Positions 52,952-61,567 of a stretch of DNA of 64,000 nt are shown here, in pieces. Origin of the DNA: Hyunsoonleella ulvae (GTDB lineage Bacteria > Bacteroidota > Bacteroidia > Flavobacteriales > Flavobacteriaceae); assembly GCF_016827605.1 (NCBI RefSeq), contig NZ_JAEPJQ010000002.1, forward strand, positions 496,001 to 560,000. Reading direction: 5' to 3'. The notes beneath the pieces were generated by a model. It did not search any database, was not told the origin of the DNA, and saw only the letters and a list, made by a program, of their open reading frames with translations. The translations under genes and the position numbers were made by a program. Numbering within the stretch: the first letter of the stretch is position 1; every line of letters begins with the position of its first letter.

Positions 52952-54736
52952 CTATTTTGCTGCCTTAGGTCCATCATAATCATAGGTAAACCAATCCACA
53001 TCAATATACCCTGCATCTTCTTTTTCGTTCCATGAAAAGAAACCCAAGCGATCTCCCGTCCATTTTCCGAAAGCAATGGTAAATGTTGGCCCAAAACGTG
53101 TGTAATTTTCGCCATCTAGACTGTACTCATAGGTGGCTTGGTTACTGTTATTTGATGTTTTTACGTATAGATTGTTTTCTGTTATTTCTGGTCCTTTAGT
53201 TTTTTGTGCCATGCCGTCCATGTAAAACAAGTGCTTTTTTCCGTTTTCGTCCACCTCTACGCCTAGCAAATTGAACACGCCTCCATAACGTACAAAACCT
53301 GCTAATTGATGTGGTTGCATGCCTGAAATATCGAATTTTGCCTCAGCAGTTCCTGTGGTAACCCCCATAATACGTTGGCTTAAAGTATTGCAAGCACGCC
53401 AAAAATTAGAATCGGAGCCATCATTGTTAGTCCACTCGTTTATATTTGGTCCGTAGCCCTTTTCATTGGGTAATATCTTGCTTGCTTTTAGTCGCAACCA
53501 ACCTGGACGTTCTGTTATCGACCAATGCGTATTTCTTGGATTGTGGTTCCATTCCCATTGAAATCCTAATTTAGCCGATGAAAAATCATCATCAGAACTT
53601 GGTGATGAGATAGGATAACCATCTATTGGTTTTTTATGTTGTTTTACAGGCTCTCCAATGCCATCATTATCTTCGTCTATACCAATAATTGGCCATCCAT
53701 CAACCCAATTAACAGGCTCTAAACATTGTGGACGTCCTTGGAATGGAATAGTATCGTTTTGAATTAATTGATGCATGTACCACCATGATTTATCGGGTGC
53801 TTGCATTAATGCGCCTTGACTGGCACTTCTATTGTTAAATACGGTTCCTTTTTCTAAAACTGTTTTTACTTCGTAAGGTCCGTAAATGCTTTCTTTGGAG
53901 CGTAATACGATTTGTTTTCTGTCGTTTTTTGGATTTTTAACTCCTGGTTTGGTGGACTTGTCTCCCATAGTCCATTGGGCTAAAAAGATATACCAGGTAC
54001 CATCAATTTTATAAATTTTGGCCGCTTCGGCACCCATACCCGTGTACACCAATTTACCTTCATCGAGAATTTTAGTACCATCCCAACTCATTTCATAAAT
54101 TCGGTTTTCATTACCCTCAATTTTATTATCTGGACTTTTTTGCTTGCCTGCGGTATTTACTATCACATATGCTTTGTGAGTGTCTTTATCCCAATACACC
54201 GCTGGGTCGTCCAACACTTTTGCTTTTGGCAACATAAATATTGGTTTACTCCAAGGCCCTTTAATATCTTTAGCTGTAGCTACCATTAACCCGTGCTGGT
54301 AATCTATTTGATAGCAATACCAAGTGCCTTCATGGTAAGCCAAATCTCCTGCCCATGTACCGAAGGAATAGCCATTCATTCTATCCCAATTGTATTCTGG
54401 TGCCCAAGATAAACTTTCAAAAACATGCCCAACGTTAGTCCAATTTACCATGTCTTTAGATTCTAAAATTGGCATTCCTGGAGACATGTGCTGCTTGGAA
54501 GTTATCATATAATAAGTATCCCCTACTTGCTCAATATCTGAGTCTGGATAATCAGCGTTTAGAATTGGGTTGATGTACGTACCATCGCCTTGATCGCCGA
54601 AGCTTCCTGTTTGCGCTTTTACTATTGCCGTTTCAGTAGTTCCGCTTTTGTTTTTAGAATTTGAATTACAACTTGTACATGATATTAGCAACGTAACAAT
54701 TAATAATTTAAAAATGGTATTGTAAGGGAATTTCAT
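52952..54736 (-). CDS. GH43 family glycosidase (xylosidase/arabinosidase-like) lipoprotein
   Basis: This 594-residue lipoprotein has a five-bladed propeller whose three acidic residues are visible: D65 in ADYPDSDI (base), D177 in LDDPAV (pKa modulator) and E237 in GMGAEAAK (acid). A C-terminal concanavalin-like domain (about 385-590, with FQWEWNHNP and RLGFFSWNEK) is like those of GH43_12-type beta-xylosidases. It most likely releases xylose or a related residue from ulvan oligosaccharides by inversion. It sits between GH78 and the sulfatase in one operon, with gaps of 34 and 23 bp. Confidence 0.88.
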   Translation of the reverse strand: MKFPYNTIFKLLIVTLLISCTSCNSNSKNKSGTTETAIVKAQTGSFGDQGDGTYINPILNADYPDSDIEQVGDTYYMITSKQHMSPGMPILESKDMVNWTNVGHVFESLSWAPEYNWDRMNGYSFGTWAGDLAYHEGTWYCYQIDYQHGLMVATAKDIKGPWSKPIFMLPKAKVLDDPAVYWDKDTHKAYVIVNTAGKQKSPDNKIEGNENRIYEMSWDGTKILDEGKLVYTGMGAEAAKIYKIDGTWYIFLAQWTMGDKSTKPGVKNPKNDRKQIVLRSKESIYGPYEVKTVLEKGTVFNNRSASQGALMQAPDKSWWYMHQLIQNDTIPFQGRPQCLEPVNWVDGWPIIGIDEDNDGIGEPVKQHKKPIDGYPISSPSSDDDFSSAKLGFQWEWNHNPRNTHWSITERPGWLRLKASKILPNEKGYGPNINEWTNNDGSDSNFWRACNTLSQRIMGVTTGTAEAKFDISGMQPHQLAGFVRYGGVFNLLGVEVDENGKKHLFYMDGMAQKTKGPEITENNLYVKTSNNSNQATYEYSLDGENYTRFGPTFTIAFGKWTGDRLGFFSWNEKEDAGYIDVDWFTYDYDGPKAAK

Positions 54737-54770
54737 TTTTTACAATAAGATATTATAGTTTTTATAAAAT

Positions 54771-57626
54771 TTAGTGTTTTGAATATTTGATGTTATATTC
54801 TCCAGAACTCAAAATTACGGCGTCATTAGTAATTTCAACGGTGTTGTTTTCTTTAAATTCTGAAATAGGAGTTCCATTAATTTCAAGGCTTTCTAATTCT
54901 GATGTGGTTACCACAACTTTAGCTTTTGTATTAAATGGCACTGTAAGATTCATGTTTAGCATTTTATTATCTGTATGCCATTTATTAATAATAGTACCAT
55001 AAGGTGTTGGGACAGATACTGCTGTTTTTGTAATGGCTCTTGGAAACTCAGGGTTTACAATAAACATTTTATACCCAGGGTCAGATTCAGAAGATTTTAT
55101 TCCTCCCAGAGATTCATAAAAATAAGCTGCAAAACCACTATGCATAGGGTGGTTTAACGAGTTGGTTGGTCCCGTCATTTTCTCCCATTCAAACTGACGC
55201 TCTGGCCATGTTGTAAAACCTTTACTCATTACGTACGCTTGACTTGGAAATTCTGGTGTTGTTAAAATTTGATGTGCTAAATCTGCTTTACCATATTTGG
55301 TTAATACTGTGTATATGTAGCGGTTACCATGAATTCCTGTAGAGTGATGTCCGCCTTTAACGGTAACAATATCATGTACCAACCCGTTTACTACACTTTC
55401 AATTTCGTTATCTGGCACCATACCAAACTGTAAGGCTTGTACTGTTGCGGTTTGACTTTGATACCATTTGTGATTTGTTTCTGGAATGTCAACCAAAAAT
55501 TCTTTGTTGAATGCTGTTTTTAATGCTTCTTTTTCTTGCTTCATTTTCAACTCATAATCTGTATCATTATTCATTCTTGCAAATCGCTGCATAATACCCA
55601 ACACATCATAAAAATAGGCATTTGCTGAAATTATAGGATCGCACTCCATGGCACTTGGGTTTTTACGTCTATCCCAACGTGGTGGACACCAATCGCCCAT
55701 ACCATCGTGCATGATACCGTTTTCGCCTTTAAAGTTTAAATAGAAATCTGTTAAGCCTTTCATAGCATCATAATATTCTAATACAATGGCATCATCGCCA
55801 TAAAACTTGTAATTATACCATGGTAAATACATGGTAGCTATTCCCCAATCTATTTTTGCATAGGTAGATGTGCGTTTTCCTGGAGCAATCATTGTAGGCA
55901 CTTTAAACTTAAACTCTGGATTGTTATGCCCTTTCGTTGGTCGCATTTGCGTACGTATATCCTCCATGTATTTCTTGTAGAAATCGTACATATCGTAGTT
56001 GTACAAAGCATACTCACAAAATGCATGTGCATCTCCTAACCAACCACATTTTTCGCGATGTGGACAATCTTCTGGAATACCATGTACATTGTCTACGATA
56101 GTCCATTTACTAATGCTATGCATTTTGTTAAGTAAATCATCTGAGGATGTAAAACTTCCTGTTTCTTGAATATCGGTTGCTACCAAAACCGCCTTAATCA
56201 TTTTGTTATCTGGTTTTGTAGAAACACCTTTTACTTTGGCGTATCTAAATCCATGATAACTAAATTTGGGCTCCCAAGATTCTACCTCATCTCCTTTACA
56301 TATATACTCATAAATTTGTGACATACCGTTGGCACCGCCACCAGTAGAACCCAGAAAAATATCACTACCGTCTGTTAGTAATGCCTCGGTAGTTATAACT
56401 TCAATAAGTTGCCCTTCTTTTTCTTTCACATTTAATTTTACCCAACCTGCAATATTTTGACCAAAATCTACAATCCATTCGCCATCGGCTCCTTTAAAAA
56501 CACGTTGTGGCTCAAACTCTTTCAATTTTTTTATTGCGGGAATTTGTTGTGCACTTATTTTTCTTGTCTTTGGACTTGCCTCTTTGGCTAAACCCCATTG
56601 CTCATCGTTGTAGCCTACGGTTGCCCAATCTCCTAATTCATATCTAGCATCATAGGTATCGCCACCATAAATGTTATTAAACACTATAGATCCTGTAGCT
56701 TCTTTCCAACTTTTGTCTGTATAAAAATCTTCCTTAGAACCATCGGTATATGTTAGTTTTACTAAACAGCGTACTGTTGGTGGTCCAAAAGCCAAATCTC
56801 TATCAGACTCGGGGTCGTTTTTCCAAGAAATATTTTGTCCGTAAAACCCATTTCCTAAGTTAATACCGAAGGCATTTTTACCAGATTTTAAATCTTCAGT
56901 AATATCATAATTCACATAATAGGCTTGCTTATCATAGTTTGAAGGTGCAGGGTCCAACACATGGTCACCCACCTTTTCTCCATTTAAAAATAGTTCGTAA
57001 AGGCCCAAACCGCAAATGTAAACTTGAGCATTATCAATGTGCTTTTCAATATTAAACTCTTTCCTAAAATAACTTGCAGGGAAACCAGCTACAGGCATTG
57101 GCTTATCCATTCGCCCTGTTTTATAATCTCTAAAACGATATTCTGAAGTTCTGGTATCGTTGTTTAGTGTAATCCATTTTGAATTGCCCCAATTTTCTAG
57201 GGTCATTAATCCCATTTTAAACTCTTGAGGATCTGACCAATTTGAACTATCCCCATTTTCATCCCAAATCTTAACTTTCCAAAAATAGGTTTGCAGCGCC
57301 TTTAAAGCTTCGCCTTGATATTTTATAAAAGCTGATGTTTCACTATTAACTTTTCCAGAATCCCATATATCTGAATCATCTTCGTTTAATTTATCTTTAG
57401 AAGATGCTACTAAAAGATGATATGCGGATTGCGATTTGTGCTCTCCTTTGGTGGTTAATACCCATGAAAACAAAGGGTTTTCGTTTTCAATAGTTGATGG
57501 ATTTTCTTTTGAATTTACTAATAAGTTTTCAAAAGACATTGGTGTTCTTGAAGTGGAAACCTGCTTACATGACACACAGAAAATAGCTATTAGTGCTAAG
57601 GATAGTAATGATTGTTTGTTTTTCAT
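54771..57626 (-). CDS. Alpha-L-rhamnosidase, GH78
   Basis: This 951-residue lipoprotein (ALIAIFCVSCKQ) has the full GH78 layout: Fn3-like N-domain, a carbohydrate-binding jelly roll (FLNGEKVGDHVLDPAPSNYD), a second beta-domain, the (alpha/alpha)6 catalytic domain and a C-terminal beta-domain. The catalytic signature reads DCPHREKCGWLGDA, not the DCPQRDERLGWTGDA of the first GH78 in the window, so it belongs to another branch. HPMHSGFAAYFYESLGG near the C-terminal end of the barrel is typical. It heads the GH78-GH43-sulfatase operon and has its own element-bearing promoter at 57673-57717. Confidence 0.92.
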   Translation of the reverse strand: MKNKQSLLSLALIAIFCVSCKQVSTSRTPMSFENLLVNSKENPSTIENENPLFSWVLTTKGEHKSQSAYHLLVASSKDKLNEDDSDIWDSGKVNSETSAFIKYQGEALKALQTYFWKVKIWDENGDSSNWSDPQEFKMGLMTLENWGNSKWITLNNDTRTSEYRFRDYKTGRMDKPMPVAGFPASYFRKEFNIEKHIDNAQVYICGLGLYELFLNGEKVGDHVLDPAPSNYDKQAYYVNYDITEDLKSGKNAFGINLGNGFYGQNISWKNDPESDRDLAFGPPTVRCLVKLTYTDGSKEDFYTDKSWKEATGSIVFNNIYGGDTYDARYELGDWATVGYNDEQWGLAKEASPKTRKISAQQIPAIKKLKEFEPQRVFKGADGEWIVDFGQNIAGWVKLNVKEKEGQLIEVITTEALLTDGSDIFLGSTGGGANGMSQIYEYICKGDEVESWEPKFSYHGFRYAKVKGVSTKPDNKMIKAVLVATDIQETGSFTSSDDLLNKMHSISKWTIVDNVHGIPEDCPHREKCGWLGDAHAFCEYALYNYDMYDFYKKYMEDIRTQMRPTKGHNNPEFKFKVPTMIAPGKRTSTYAKIDWGIATMYLPWYNYKFYGDDAIVLEYYDAMKGLTDFYLNFKGENGIMHDGMGDWCPPRWDRRKNPSAMECDPIISANAYFYDVLGIMQRFARMNNDTDYELKMKQEKEALKTAFNKEFLVDIPETNHKWYQSQTATVQALQFGMVPDNEIESVVNGLVHDIVTVKGGHHSTGIHGNRYIYTVLTKYGKADLAHQILTTPEFPSQAYVMSKGFTTWPERQFEWEKMTGPTNSLNHPMHSGFAAYFYESLGGIKSSESDPGYKMFIVNPEFPRAITKTAVSVPTPYGTIINKWHTDNKMLNMNLTVPFNTKAKVVVTTSELESLEINGTPISEFKENNTVEITNDAVILSSGEYNIKYSKH

Positions 57627-57672
57627 TAAAAGAATATTGTCTTAATGTTGATTAGATATTTTTATTAAAAAT

Positions 57673-57717
57673 GAAAAATATCAATATCATTAACACTTTT
57701 CATCCTGTACTCTCATG
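57673..57717 (-). promoter_or_regulatory. CATGA/CAGGATGA element with -7 box for GH78 operon
   Basis: On the minus strand CATGA (57717-57713) and CAGGATGA (57707-57700) have a 10-bp period. TATTTTTC (57680-57673), one mismatch from TAnnTTTG, ends 30 nt from the proximal copy. Confidence 0.65.
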
Positions 57718-57880
57718 CTATCTTACAACTTGTAAATATTCTTAATATCCATAGCGCTATTTTGGCATATTCAAATTTCGATCAAACGAAAAAATAGCTG
57801 AGGCAAACCACATATTCATTTCGGGAAAACCACAATATAATCATTATTTTATAGAAAAAAACACACAAAATTGTTAAAGA

Positions 57881-57924
57881 CAGGATAGAACAGGATAGAA
57901 AGCTTTGTTTATTGCATAATTTTA
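57881..57924 (+). promoter_or_regulatory. Perfect tandem CAGGATAGAA repeat with -7 box
   Basis: CAGGATAGAA occurs twice in succession (57881-57890 and 57891-57900), the clearest operator pair of the window. TAATTTTA (57917-57924), one mismatch from TAnnTTTG, ends 29 nt from the proximal CAGGA. Confidence 0.75.
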
Positions 57925-57986
57925 ACAGTTGTAAGATTTTTAAATCAAATCTTAAAGCCCCAATATAAACTTAAAACTACTTTAAA

Positions 57987-58871
57987 ATGAACAAAAACAA
58001 TTTAAGAATTCTAAAAAAAACAAGCTTAATTTTATTATTAAGCATTTCAATTTCATGCTCGAAAAATGATGAAATTGACTCGTCAATTAATGAATCTACT
58101 TTAGAAGAATTACCAGATGTAATAGAATTATCTGCAACAGTAAGTTCAAATTCAACTCCTTTAATTTGTGACACATCATTCCCTAGCCTTGGCCCTAATA
58201 CTACTCAAACCTGTTATGATGTATTTAACCCTAATAACATAGGAACCCTAGACTGCAGAACTGATAATAGTTATGGAGGCTATGAAAATGTTTCTGGAGG
58301 TTGGGGTAAATACAAAATTAAAGGAGGTACTATAAGGTACGACAACACAAAAACTAGAGTAGAACGATTTTTCGACAACCTTAGCCGAAGCGCCAATAAA
58401 AAAACAGTACTTACAGGCAAGTTTAAAATACACGATTTAAGCGATGGCAAGACATGTATTATTCAATCTCATGCAGGTGGTGTAATTCAAAAAGGCGTTG
58501 AAGCTGGCAACAAGAATAGTAGTGCGCAATTTTTACTATATGCCAAAAAAGTTAGAGTAGATGGTGTTGATAAAATTAAATTAGAAACTCATGTAACCAC
58601 AAATCCTTACACACCAGATCTAGGAAGTAGAACCGTAACTTACTTCAAAACCATTAATTTCGGGCAAGAATACACTTTTAGATATGAAACAGGATATAAC
58701 ATATATAACACCGCATTTTCAAAAATAAAAGTTGGAGGTACAGAAAAAACCATTACGCATAACCATACCACTCAAAGAGTTTATACAAGATATGGGGCTT
58801 ATGGTACAAGCGATACTGGAGATAGAACTGCGCATATTCAGTTTAAAGACATTAAGCACTGTAGAGACTAG
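57987..58871 (+). CDS. Jelly-roll polysaccharide lyase-like lipoprotein (PL28/PL7-like)
   Basis: This 294-residue lipoprotein (SISISCSKNDE, with acidic residues after the Cys as in surface-exported lipoproteins) has one beta-jelly-roll domain. The signature residues of the alginate-lyase-2 clan are in order: R124-V-E-R127, Q160-S-H162 (compare QIH in PL7) and Y266 to Y272 in VYTRYGAY. A central LETH and HNHTTQ segment adds further His. In an ulvan context the closest family is PL28 ulvan lyases, which share this fold. PL28 versus another jelly-roll lyase family needs a profile search. It is monocistronic between its tandem-repeat promoter and a terminator. Confidence 0.65.
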   Translation: MNKNNLRILKKTSLILLLSISISCSKNDEIDSSINESTLEELPDVIELSATVSSNSTPLICDTSFPSLGPNTTQTCYDVFNPNNIGTLDCRTDNSYGGYENVSGGWGKYKIKGGTIRYDNTKTRVERFFDNLSRSANKKTVLTGKFKIHDLSDGKTCIIQSHAGGVIQKGVEAGNKNSSAQFLLYAKKVRVDGVDKIKLETHVTTNPYTPDLGSRTVTYFKTINFGQEYTFRYETGYNIYNTAFSKIKVGGTEKTITHNHTTQRVYTRYGAYGTSDTGDRTAHIQFKDIKHCRD

Positions 58872-58886
58872 ATTTCTTCTTAACAG

Positions 58887-58924
58887 AAAAAGGAGGCTGT
58901 TCTTAACGCAGTCTCCTTTTTTTT
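58887..58924 (+). terminator. Rho-independent terminator
   Basis: AAAAAGGAGGCTG pairs with CAGTCTCCTTTTT (one G-T pair) and is followed by further T on the plus strand, 16 bp after the stop of the lyase-like gene. Confidence 0.85.
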
Positions 58925-59130
58925 AAGTCTTAATTACATAAAAGAAAGCATTGTGCCTTTCATACAAAGAATATAGTTATACTAGAAATAGGGGTTACTA
59001 ATTATTTAATAAATATATTTTTAGAAAACTTTAATAGAACTATCTATTTTATATTAGTTAACAATTTTACTGAACCTACGATTCCGGTTGGCACTTTATC
59101 CCTATATCATTTTTTCCTAGTTATTTATTA

Positions 59131-59174
59131 AAGGATTGTACAGGATAGTATAAAACTTATATATAAATAAATTG
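59131..59174 (+). promoter_or_regulatory. Tandem AAGGATTG/CAGGATAG element with -7-like box
   Basis: AAGGATTG (59131-59138) and CAGGATAG (59141-59148) have a 10-bp period. TAAATTG (59168-59174), a shortened TAnnTTTG, ends 29 nt from the proximal CAGGA. Confidence 0.6.
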
Positions 59175-59218
59175 AGAAACTAAACTATATAATTCAATTA
59201 ACTAAAATTAAATTTAAA

Positions 59219-60199
59219 ATGAAAAACTATTCTTTTAGAGCAATCTACCTATGCCTAGGTTTATTATTAGTTGCTAATTTTTCCTGTTCAAATGATGAAG
59301 AACTCCTGGAAACCGAGCAAGAGGTATCTGAACAAGAGCCATTAATAAAAAATGATGAAACACTAAGTGCACGAACCAAAGGAAATAAAATATCTGGTTG
59401 CGACAACCCAAAGGGGTATCGCATATATACAGTAGGAGAACTTAGTGGTTTAAGTGATAGTGATGACTATGTATCTAAAACAGCTATCAACGGCACAGGA
59501 GTAGACGTGATGAGAGACCTAGACGATAGAACTTGTGCGTTTAATTATGAACAAGAAAAAAGAGGTGCGTATGAATACGGAAAGTACAAATTAAAAGCAG
59601 GCTCTAACGAATACGATAATTTACAACCAAGAATAGAACGCACCACTAAAAAAGTAGACAGAAAAAATGGAAATTTTGTAAGCGTTGAAGGTTATGTAAG
59701 AATTAGAAGAGTAGGAAATAAACCATCTGGTAATAACTTTTCGAAAATTGATATGCGTGATAAACAAGGCACCTACATAATGCAAGCAAAGGGAACACAT
59801 TACAATAAAACGATTGGATCTGATGACCCAGCAATAGCACTACTTGTTGCAAAAGCTGGGGCTAATGGCAGTTTTGATATTTACAGAGAACAAATTACAA
59901 AACGTGGTGGCTCAGGTGTTGATGGTAGAAAATTAGTGTTTTTAAAAAATGTACCTGGAGACAGGAGAGTTAAGGTAAAAATGGTTAATGGTTGGAACAC
60001 TAGTACTAGACAATATGTAGAGGTTACTATTAGTGGTTCTAAATTTTCTTGGAATGTTCCAAATACACTAGTAGAAATTAATGGAACAAACAAATATCAA
60101 ACAGGTAGAGATGCCAAAATAAGATTTGGTGCATATAGATGTCATGCAGGTGAAGCAGATATTTGGTGGTCTGACGTTAAACACAACTTTAAAGGCTAA
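59219..60199 (+). CDS. Jelly-roll lyase-related lipoprotein with altered active site
   Basis: This 326-residue lipoprotein (LVANFSCSNDEE) aligns with the gene at 57987 across the core: YGKYKLKAGSNEYDN, R138-I-E-R141, Q189 in YIMQAKG and RFGAY near the C-terminus. The His after the central Gln is replaced by Lys (K191) and the first Tyr of the RYGAY motif by Phe (F303). A 40-residue acidic spacer separates the lipid anchor from the domain. It is either a lyase with different chemistry or a non-catalytic glycan-binding paralog. It has its own element promoter and a strong terminator. No other family is recognised. Confidence 0.6.
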   Translation: MKNYSFRAIYLCLGLLLVANFSCSNDEELLETEQEVSEQEPLIKNDETLSARTKGNKISGCDNPKGYRIYTVGELSGLSDSDDYVSKTAINGTGVDVMRDLDDRTCAFNYEQEKRGAYEYGKYKLKAGSNEYDNLQPRIERTTKKVDRKNGNFVSVEGYVRIRRVGNKPSGNNFSKIDMRDKQGTYIMQAKGTHYNKTIGSDDPAIALLVAKAGANGSFDIYREQITKRGGSGVDGRKLVFLKNVPGDRRVKVKMVNGWNTSTRQYVEVTISGSKFSWNVPNTLVEINGTNKYQTGRDAKIRFGAYRCHAGEADIWWSDVKHNFKG

Positions 60200-60245
60200 T
60201 GAAAACCAGTTCAAAGTAAGAAGATTTACCAAAACCAAATTCAAT

Positions 60246-60275
60246 AAAAAACTGCCATATTTGGCAGTTTTTTTT
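60246..60275 (+). terminator. Rho-independent terminator
   Basis: AAAAAACTGCCA pairs with TGGCAGTTTTTT around a 4-nt loop, followed by further T, 47 bp after the upstream stop. The flanking A-run also allows it to end the converging minus-strand transcript. Confidence 0.88.
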
Positions 60276-60328
60276 CTTTACAAGCTATAACAATAAATGT
60301 CTACTTTGAATTAATTAACTTTTGTAGT

Positions 60329-61552
60329 TTAAACATTTATAAAACTACTACAAACAGTTTTTAATTTTTTTTCGTTCAATTCTAATCCAAAACCAGGTTT
60401 TGGATCGAGGGTAAAATAGCCATCACTTCGTTTAGTGGTGGCAGATTTTAATATACATTCTAAATATTCTTTAGAGTCTTCTTCTTTCTCAATAGCCTCT
60501 ACCCAAGTAGCTCCGGCTCCAATAGCTATTTGTTGCCACGCAGAGCATGCAGGGCCTACCAAACTATCGTCGCCAATCATAACCTTTGCATCAATATCTT
60601 GTACCTTTTTTGCCAATAAGGCTGTATGATGAAAACTTCCCATGGTAGAAGGATGCAAGTTTATAATACGTCCCATGCCTTTTTGGAGTTTATTTACACC
60701 ATTCCAAGCTGGTCGCATGGGTGCATCTGGAATTAAATCTAAACCTCCTGTCATGTTTTGGAGTGTAATCCATTGTTTGACTGTTAGCGGTGCAGGGTCT
60801 TCTATGGCATTAAGCCCATGCTTTTTAAAAGTATTCAAAATCTCAGCCAATTCTCCTAGCGATTTCCATTTTTTATACCCTTTGTTTACATCAGAAATCA
60901 CAACAGCATCTTTTCCTAAAACTTCACGAATAATTCGTAGTAACTTTAAATCAACCTCAGCATCTCCATACATTTTAAACTTCATATGGTGCCCAAGGTT
61001 TTGCTTTAGACTTTTTTCAGCTTCTTCACGGACTTTGTTTTCATCTTTATGTAAAATACAATACAAGCCAGGAACGGCTTCTTTTTGGTGTAAACCTAAT
61101 AATTCAATTGAAGGTTTATTTTGTAAACGACCGGCCAAATCGAGTAAGCCCATGTCCATTAATTCTAAATATTTAAAAGACGTTTTTGAGCCTTTTACTT
61201 GTTGTAATTGCAATACCTTTTGTGCTTCTAAAACACTTAAACCTTTGAATTGTTTCACATAATGTACCCACGGACTCAAATCGACATCTGGATTATTTCT
61301 GGAAGCAGGAATTTCAGACCATCCATAATAATCCCCTGCACTAATTTTCATAAATATATGCTGACGATTCAACCACGTACCAAAAGAAAAATAGCGTGGA
61401 ATATTGATGTTGTATTGGTAAAATTCAATTTTTGTGATTTTTGTTGTCAATACGTCTTTATCGCTGATACAAGATGATAGCAAAGGATAGGATAAACTGA
61501 ACAACCCAACACTGGAGATACCTTTTATAAAACTTCTACGATTTGTTTTCAT
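60329..61552 (-). CDS. Enolase-superfamily (mandelate racemase-like) protein with Tat signal
   Basis: This 407-residue protein begins with a twin-arginine signal (NRRSFIKG) followed by a lipobox-like LLSSC, so it is probably exported folded and lipid-anchored. The body is an enolase-superfamily barrel: catalytic-type Lys pair K191/K193 in KFKMYGD and metal ligands D221 (ISDVN), E251 (AIEDPAP) and D276 (LIPDAP). Family members remove an alpha-proton from a carboxylate, as in sugar-acid dehydratases and racemases. A rhamnonate- or uronate-related acid would fit the locus, but the reaction is not readable. It is cotranscribed with the sulfatase, 15 bp away. Cytoplasmic location is usual for the superfamily, so the Tat signal is unusual. 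Confidence 0.8.
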   Translation of the reverse strand: MKTNRRSFIKGISSVGLFSLSYPLLSSCISDKDVLTTKITKIEFYQYNINIPRYFSFGTWLNRQHIFMKISAGDYYGWSEIPASRNNPDVDLSPWVHYVKQFKGLSVLEAQKVLQLQQVKGSKTSFKYLELMDMGLLDLAGRLQNKPSIELLGLHQKEAVPGLYCILHKDENKVREEAEKSLKQNLGHHMKFKMYGDAEVDLKLLRIIREVLGKDAVVISDVNKGYKKWKSLGELAEILNTFKKHGLNAIEDPAPLTVKQWITLQNMTGGLDLIPDAPMRPAWNGVNKLQKGMGRIINLHPSTMGSFHHTALLAKKVQDIDAKVMIGDDSLVGPACSAWQQIAIGAGATWVEAIEKEEDSKEYLECILKSATTKRSDGYFTLDPKPGFGLELNEKKLKTVCSSFINV

Positions 61553-61567
61553 TTGTAATATTTTCGT

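Larger units (their letters stand above)
57627..57986. other. Divergent control region, 360 bp
   Basis: It lies between GH78 (minus) and the first lyase-like gene (plus). Each direction has a CAGGA element pair and a -7 box, at 57673-57717 and 57881-57924. Nothing else is recognised. Confidence 0.65.
58872..59218. other. Intergenic region, 347 bp
   Basis: It contains the terminator of the upstream gene (58887-58924) and the promoter elements of the downstream gene (59131-59174). Between them is AT-rich sequence without coding potential. Confidence 0.6.
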
